A DNA stretch of 64,000 nucleotides, from NCBI RefSeq assembly GCF_009770985.1, contig NZ_WSRW01000004.1, positions 29,062 through 93,061 on the forward strand. Direction: 5' to 3'. The position numbers and the translations under genes are program-made. Of this stretch, positions 59,777-64,000 are shown one piece after another. Under the pieces are notes generated by a model. It made no database searches, had not been told where the DNA came from, and saw only the letters and a program-made list of their open reading frames with translations. This DNA comes from Mucilaginibacter lacusdianchii. GTDB taxonomy: Bacteria; Bacteroidota; Bacteroidia; Sphingobacteriales; Sphingobacteriaceae. The number at the start of each line of letters is the position of its first letter. Positions within the stretch are counted from its first letter, which is position 1.

Positions 59777-61057
59777 TTAATACTTGTATCTGTTTCCCCA
59801 AAGTTTTCGCAGTTTCTCTCTGGCTTCATTTTCTCTGGCATTATTGCCTGGGTCATACAATTTAGTGCCTTTAATAGTGTCAGGTAAAAAGTCCTGATCG
59901 GTAAAATTGCCTTCGTAGCTGTGGGCATACTTGTAATTTTTACCGTAACCAATGTTTTTCATCAGTTTGGTAGGGGCATTGCGTAGGTGCAGCGGTACTG
60001 GTAAATCGCCGGTTTGCTTCACCAGCGCCATAGCTTCGTCAATGGCCATGTAGCTGGCGTTGCTTTTGGCAGATGTGGCTAAGTAAACGGCGGTTTGCGA
60101 AAGGATAATACGCGCCTCAGGCATACCAATTACGTTTACCGCCTCAAAACAGCTTTGGGCCAATAGCAAGGCATTGGGGTTGGCATTGCCAATATCTTCA
60201 GATGCCAGGATAAGCATCCGGCGGGCAATAAACAATGGGTCTTCGCCACCTACCAGCATCCGGGCCAGCCAGTATACCGCCCCATTTGGGTCACTGCCCC
60301 GCATGGATTTAATGAAGGCCGAAATAATATCATAATGCTGCTCGCCGGCTTTATCGTACAAGGCCATATTCTGCTGCACATTTTCCAGTACGGCCTCATT
60401 GGTAATGATGATCTCGGGACTGTCCATCGCATTTATCAGCAACTCAAATATGTTTAACAGTTTGCGTGCATCCCCACCCGACAAGCGTAACAATGCCTCA
60501 TAATCCTGTATGCTGATGTTTTTTGCTTTCAAGGTTTCATCTTCGTGCATCGCCTTTTGCAATAGTTCAATCAAGGCATCTTCATGCAGATGCTGCAAAA
60601 TATAAACCTGGCATCGCGACAGTAAAGCCGAGATCACCTCAAAAGACGGATTTTCGGTAGTAGCACCAATCAGCGTTACAATACCCCGTTCTACCGCACC
60701 AAGCAATGAATCTTGCTGCGATTTGGAAAAACGGTGAATCTCATCAATGAACAATACGGGTAATGTTTGCCCACCTTGTTTTAATAAAGATGCTTTTTCG
60801 ATCACCTCGCGCACGTCTTTTACGCCTGAATTGATAGCACTCAGTGAAAAGAACGGACGCGATAAGGTCTGCGATATAATATAAGCCAGCGTTGTTTTGC
60901 CAACCCCCGGTGGTCCCCAAAAAATCATCGACGGCAGGTTGCCCGACTCGATGGCCTTACGCAACACGGCACCCGGACCTACCAGATGCTTTTGCCCAAC
61001 ATAATCATCCAGCGTACGCGGACGCATCCGTTCGGCTAAAGGCGGCAGATTGTTCAT
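59777..61057 (-). CDS. rarA: Replication-associated recombination protein A (RarA/MgsA)
   Basis: 426 residues, clamp-loader-like AAA+ ATPase. Start LAERMRPRTLDDYVGQKHLVGPG, Walker A GPPGVGKTT, Walker B VLFIDEIHRFSKSQQD, sensor 1 GATTENPSFEV, then the MgsA-type C-terminal domain (VYWLARMLVGGEDPLFIARRMLILASEDIGNANP, LYDPGNNARENEAREKLRKLWG). It acts at stalled replication forks with SSB and RecA. It is the first gene of a two-gene operon with a GNAT. The upstream gap to 61627 holds the repeat copy C. Confidence 0.95.
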   Translation of the reverse strand: MNNLPPLAERMRPRTLDDYVGQKHLVGPGAVLRKAIESGNLPSMIFWGPPGVGKTTLAYIISQTLSRPFFSLSAINSGVKDVREVIEKASLLKQGGQTLPVLFIDEIHRFSKSQQDSLLGAVERGIVTLIGATTENPSFEVISALLSRCQVYILQHLHEDALIELLQKAMHEDETLKAKNISIQDYEALLRLSGGDARKLLNIFELLINAMDSPEIIITNEAVLENVQQNMALYDKAGEQHYDIISAFIKSMRGSDPNGAVYWLARMLVGGEDPLFIARRMLILASEDIGNANPNALLLAQSCFEAVNVIGMPEARIILSQTAVYLATSAKSNASYMAIDEAMALVKQTGDLPVPLHLRNAPTKLMKNIGYGKNYKYAHSYEGNFTDQDFLPDTIKGTKLYDPGNNARENEAREKLRKLWGNRYKY

Positions 61058-61116
61058 GCCGATAAAATTCGGGAAAGTTCGATTTAAATCCTAATGTTAT
61101 TAGTAAAGGGAGGGGT

Positions 61117-61136
61117 GTTTGTTTGTTTGTTTGTTC
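61117..61136. repeat. Short (GTTT)n tandem repeat
   Basis: Five direct copies of a TTTG/GTTT tetranucleotide between the rarA start and the structured repeat. It lies about 60 bases from the rarA start and could vary in length by slippage. Confidence 0.6.
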
Positions 61137-61147
61137 GTTTCTGCTTT

Positions 61148-61560
61148 GTGCTGGTGCAGTGCCTTGTTAGGATAGGTTTATACTTTGACCACCGCCTGTG
61201 GAAGTCACTTTTCTTCTTTACCGCAAAAAAGAAAAGTAACCAAAAGAAAAAGGCTCTCGGCCGCACCTTCTTTCTACTCAAGGCAGTACTTGTACTTAAG
61301 TCAGTAGCTACCGAAAGAAGCTGAATGCCGATTCTTTTGTCGGTTATGTTCTGACTGTGCTTTACTTTGAACGAGGATAGAAAAAAAACAAAAAAAAGCG
61401 CAAAGGCCCGCTATCGCGCCCGGGCCAGCGATGTCCTTATGGGCAGACAGGTGATCGCGAGAGCTAGGCCTTTTTGGATACTTTTGTGGCTATGACAAAA
61501 GTATCTAGCCCCTGCGGCAATGAGCAGACGAAGTGAGTAAAAAATCACTGAAGAAAGTTA
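61148..61560 (+). repeat. Structured 430-bp dispersed repeat, copy C
   Basis: Same order of elements as copies A and B. H1 is GTCACTTTTCTTCTTT 61204-61219 with 61225-61240 (two mismatches); H4 is GATACTTTTGT 61477-61487 with ACAAAAGTATC 61495-61505, loop GGCTATG. The outer terminal repeats are lost or worn down: GTGCT is left at one end and there is no AGCACTAA at the other. It fills nearly all the 569-base gap between divergent rarA and the glycosylase gene. Short ORFs on both strands come from the stem arms and are not genes. Confidence 0.88.
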
Positions 61561-61626
61561 AATACGCATCAACAGAAAATAAATTAGCACAACACAAAAC
61601 CATCTTAAAACGTTTAAAAATCAATT

Positions 61627-62250
61627 ATGCTCACCACCTTCCATCAGCAAAACTACCACCAGCTATGCGATGAATTAGCTGGCATGGACGCTGATTTCAA
61701 AAACAGTATACAAAACTATGGCTACCCGCCATACTGGTCGCGTACGAATACATTTGAGTCATTGGTGCATATTATTCTGGAACAGCAGGTGTCGATGGCC
61801 TCGGCTCTATCAGCGTTAAATAAGCTAAAAGAAAGCGTACAAGAAATAACGCCTGCCCGTGTTTTGATGTTGACGGATGAGGAGTTGAAAGCTTGTTATT
61901 TTAGTCGGCAAAAAACAACTTATGTGAAATACTTAGCCGAGGCTTTATTAAGCGGACAAATAAACTTGCAAGTGTTAGAACAATTGCCGGATGATAAAGT
62001 ACGAACGGAATTAACGAAGCTGAAAGGTATTGGCAACTGGACAGTCGACATTTACCTGTTGATGATATTACACCGAACAGACGTGTTTCCCATCGGCGAT
62101 TTGGCTATAGTAAACGGAATGAAACGTTTAAAACGGTTACCTGCCAGTACCACAAAAGAAGAGCTTTTATACATGGCCGAAGCTTGGCGGCCGTATCGCA
62201 GTGTAGCAGCTATGTTATTGTGGCATTACTATTTAAACGACCGAAAGTAA
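61627..62250 (+). CDS. DNA-3-methyladenine glycosylase II-like (HhH-GPD) protein
   Basis: 207 residues. HhH-GPD core: SLVHIILEQQVSMASALSALNKL, the helix-hairpin-helix LTKLKGIGNWTVDIYLLMIL, and PIGDLAIVNGMKRL with the catalytic Asp158, then AWRPYRSVAAMLLWHYY at the end. It lacks the N-terminal AlkA_N domain, so it is the short AlkA-like form. It removes alkylated bases from DNA to start base excision repair. The start ATG at 61627 follows repeat copy C by 66 bases. Confidence 0.9.
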   Translation: MLTTFHQQNYHQLCDELAGMDADFKNSIQNYGYPPYWSRTNTFESLVHIILEQQVSMASALSALNKLKESVQEITPARVLMLTDEELKACYFSRQKTTYVKYLAEALLSGQINLQVLEQLPDDKVRTELTKLKGIGNWTVDIYLLMILHRTDVFPIGDLAIVNGMKRLKRLPASTTKEELLYMAEAWRPYRSVAAMLLWHYYLNDRK

Positions 62251-62387
62251 CATGAGATAGTCGATAATAATGTAATAGATAATTCATATTCCCATATTTT
62301 TAATTATCTTTCTGTCAAATAAACAAACAAAATTTTTTGAATTGAATTATCGGTGATATAATTGCCAACTGATAACTACCTGCACAA

Positions 62388-62960
62388 ATGAAAATCGGCC
62401 TGCTGTTTGGTTCATTCAACCCTATACACATCGGACATTTAATTATTGCCAACTACATGGCCAATCATACTGAACTGGATAAGGTTTGGCTGGTAGTTAC
62501 ACCGCAAAATCCACTTAAAAAGTACGGTAGTTTAATTAATACTTATGACCGATTGGAAATGGCCCGATTGGCAACAGACAATGCCGACAATATTGAGGTA
62601 AGCGACGCGGAACTGAAACTGCCGCAACCCTCATACACTATTGACACCCTAACACACCTGAAAGAGAAATACCCGCAGCACGAGTTTGTGCTGATTATGG
62701 GTTCTGATAATCTGGCCAGCTTACACAAGTGGAAAAACTATAAACTTATTCTGCGTGATTATCGCATTTACGTATACCCGCGCCCTGGCTATGAGAACGC
62801 TGAACTGGCTTCGCACGAATCGGTAACCATAACCATGACGCCGTTGATGGAGCTATCTGCTACCTTTATCCGCACCGCATTGGCTGCTAAAAAGAATGTA
62901 CAATATTTTGTGCCCGATGCCGTGCTACAGTTTATTGAAAGTAAGAATCTGTATCGTTAG
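62388..62960 (+). CDS. nadD: Nicotinate (nicotinamide) nucleotide adenylyltransferase
   Basis: 190 residues, the typical length. GLLFGSFNPIHIGHLIIANYM holds the GxFxPxHxGH motif, SYTIDTLTHLKEKYP the middle region, FVLIMGSDNLASLHKW the substrate site, and LSATFIRTALAAKKNVQYFVP the ATP-binding SxTxxR-type motif (SATFIR). It joins NaMN and ATP to deamido-NAD in NAD synthesis. It appears as a single gene; the near promoter match is TATAATTG about 30 bases upstream. Confidence 0.95.
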   Translation: MKIGLLFGSFNPIHIGHLIIANYMANHTELDKVWLVVTPQNPLKKYGSLINTYDRLEMARLATDNADNIEVSDAELKLPQPSYTIDTLTHLKEKYPQHEFVLIMGSDNLASLHKWKNYKLILRDYRIYVYPRPGYENAELASHESVTITMTPLMELSATFIRTALAAKKNVQYFVPDAVLQFIESKNLYR

Positions 62961-63028
62961 ATAAAGACTTGGTTATTGCACGTTATAAATCTTGAATCCT
63001 GATTCTATACTCTTGCATCTAAAACCCC

Positions 63029-63036
63029 TATCTTTG
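63029..63036 (+). promoter_or_regulatory. Putative -7 element directly before the MiaE-like gene
   Basis: TATCTTTG exactly matches TAnnTTTG and lies 4 bases before the GTG start at 63041. Confidence 0.5.
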
Positions 63037-63040
63037 TAAG

Positions 63041-63640
63041 GTGAGCGAGAAAACTATCCTAAAACTGCAACTGCCAACCGATCCGCGCTGGGTAACTAAC
63101 GTGGTAGAAAGCAATATTGAAGAAATTTTGACCGATCATGCTTTTTGCGAGCAGAAAGCGGCCAGTAATGCTATTACCCTTATTGTGCAAAATCCAAACC
63201 TGTCTGATTTGGTTCAGGAAATGGCATTACTGGTACAAGAGGAAATGGATCACTTTAAGCGCGTGCACGATATTATCTTGGCACGGGGTTACGTGCTGGG
63301 GCGTGAGCGAAAGGATGACTATGTGGGGGAGTTGTTGAAATTTATGAAAAAGGGTGGTAGTCGCGAAGAGCAGTTGATAGACCGCCTGCTATTTGCCGCC
63401 ATGATTGAAGCCCGCAGCTGCGAGCGCTTTAAAGTATTATCCGAAAATATTAACGATGCCGAACTGGCTGCGTTCTACCATGAACTGATGATCAGCGAAG
63501 CCACTCATTATACAACCTTCATTCGCTTGGCTAAAAAATATGCCGGCAAAATAGATGTTGATAAACGCTGGACCGATTTCCTGGCTTATGAAGCGCAGGT
63601 GATTCAGAATTATGGTAAGCGAGAGACGATTCATGGGTAG
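63041..63640 (+). CDS. miaE: MiaE-like tRNA 2-methylthio-isopentenyladenosine hydroxylase
   Basis: 199 residues from a GTG start; no in-frame ATG upstream fits the family's beginning. It is a ferritin-like four-helix diiron protein: TDHAFCEQKAASNAI (first Glu), QEEMDHFKRVHDII (ExxH), AAMIEARSCERF (Glu), and ELMISEATHYTTFIRLA (ExxH). In enterics MiaE hydroxylates ms2i6A37 of tRNA. That requires MiaA and MiaB, which are not in this window. The repeat copy D begins 17 bases after the stop. Confidence 0.9.
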   Translation: MSEKTILKLQLPTDPRWVTNVVESNIEEILTDHAFCEQKAASNAITLIVQNPNLSDLVQEMALLVQEEMDHFKRVHDIILARGYVLGRERKDDYVGELLKFMKKGGSREEQLIDRLLFAAMIEARSCERFKVLSENINDAELAAFYHELMISEATHYTTFIRLAKKYAGKIDVDKRWTDFLAYEAQVIQNYGKRETIHG

Positions 63641-63656
63641 GGTTGCTTTATTGTTA

Positions 63657-64000
63657 GTTAGTGCTTGTTGAACATCTTTCAGCATTTCATTAGGATAGAG
63701 ATGTTCTTTGACCACAGCCTGTGGAAGTTAATTTTTCTTTTACCGGAAAAGAAAAAGTAACCAAAAAGAAACCTCTCGGCCGCACCTTCTTTCTACTTAG
63801 GTCAGTACTTGTACTTAAGTCAGTAGCTACCGAAAGAAGCTGAATGCCGATTCTTTTTTTGGAGGTATTGTTCTGGCAGTGCTTTTGTTGAATAAGGATA
63901 GAGAATGGAGATAGAAAAAGAAGGGCAAAGGCCCGCTGTTGCGCCCGGGCCGGCGATGGCCTTGCGGGCGGTGAGGTGATCGCAACAGCTAGGCTTTTTT
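63657..64000 (+). repeat. Structured 430-bp dispersed repeat, copy D (cut by the window end)
   Basis: Left terminal repeat GTTAGTGCT at 63657-63665; the right end is beyond the window. H1 is 63727-63741 with 63747-63761, H2 CTTCTTTC 63786-63793 with GAAAGAAG 63832-63839, and H3 GCTGTTGCG 63935-63943 with CGCAACAGC 63981-63989. H3 differs from the other copies by base changes on both arms that keep or improve pairing. It starts 17 bases after the MiaE-like gene. No gene is seen in the last 360 bases. Confidence 0.88.

Noticed and set aside
61084..61324. ORFs on both strands within the dispersed repeat, e.g. a Lys/Phe-rich 65-residue frame
   Set aside because: They are read through the T-rich and A-rich stem arms. 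The frame is not the same in the four copies and composition is that of the hairpins, so they are by-products of the repeat.
1..64000. tRNA, rRNA, transposase, integrase or CRISPR-Cas genes
   Set aside because: I looked for cloverleaf-type and T-loop patterns, known protein motifs and repeat-spacer arrays and found none I could support by eye; a tRNAscan or Infernal run would be decisive.

Overview
The window looks like chromosomal DNA of a Bacteroidota bacterium of the family Sphingobacteriaceae, most like Mucilaginibacter or Pedobacter. This is inferred from recognisable gene families and no search was run. The support is: many Bacteroidota-typical families (DUF4834, DUF2480/DUF3108/DUF3109, DUF6427, YfhO, a tandem rhomboid pair beside mutL), promoters of the TAnnTTTG type, few Shine-Dalgarno sites, and several GTG/TTG starts. 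I see no rRNA, tRNA, CRISPR array, prophage or transposase gene.

Layout. 1-5.8 kb: the end of a catalase gene, a long secreted TPR protein, a MarR regulator divergent from a GlcG/HbpS-like protein, an SDR and a HAD phosphatase. 5.9-10.5 kb: an ATP-dependent DNA ligase with its MBL-fold exonuclease partner, a DUF1835 protein and a second SDR. 10.5-18 kb: a GHL10 lipoprotein-like hydrolase, a coiled-coil membrane protein, rdgB with a psi-like neighbour, then a SurA-type chaperone and a MoxR ATPase. 18-28 kb: cysS, and the minus-strand run mutL, rhomboid, rhomboid, EEP hydrolase, followed by a YtcJ-type amidohydrolase and a serine hydrolase that appears to be a shortened GH3/beta-lactamase fusion. 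28-36 kb: a very large YfhO membrane protein, two small membrane proteins, an alpha-amylase-family lipoprotein and an MFS transporter. 36-42 kb: uvrB, upp, a YjjG nucleotidase, DinB, a 36-residue membrane peptide and an LpxH-like phosphoesterase.

42-53 kb is a dense plus-strand housekeeping stretch: a glycosyltransferase, DUF6427, purQ, coaX, an outer-membrane protein, lptC, a PpiD-type foldase, three DUF proteins and rfbA. It is mostly about the envelope (LPS export, outer-membrane protein folding, dTDP-sugar synthesis) plus purine and CoA synthesis. 53-57 kb holds a three-subunit molybdenum aldehyde oxidoreductase (paoABC type) with a Tat-exported iron-sulfur subunit and palindromes in front of it. 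57-64 kb: an Anbu proteasome-like protease overlapping a transglutaminase, two GNATs, rarA, a 3-methyladenine DNA glycosylase, nadD and a MiaE-like tRNA hydroxylase.

The most striking non-coding feature is a dispersed repeat of about 430 bp present four times (27972-28400, 41417-41855, 61148-61560, 63657 to the window end), always in the same orientation. Two copies have matching terminal inverted repeats. Inside are at least four stem-loops whose arms change together between copies, so base pairing has been kept. It does not code for protein in any consistent frame and looks like a structured, MITE-like element or a repeated structured RNA. A second, smaller REP-like palindrome family occurs at 8668-8752 and 38961-39046.
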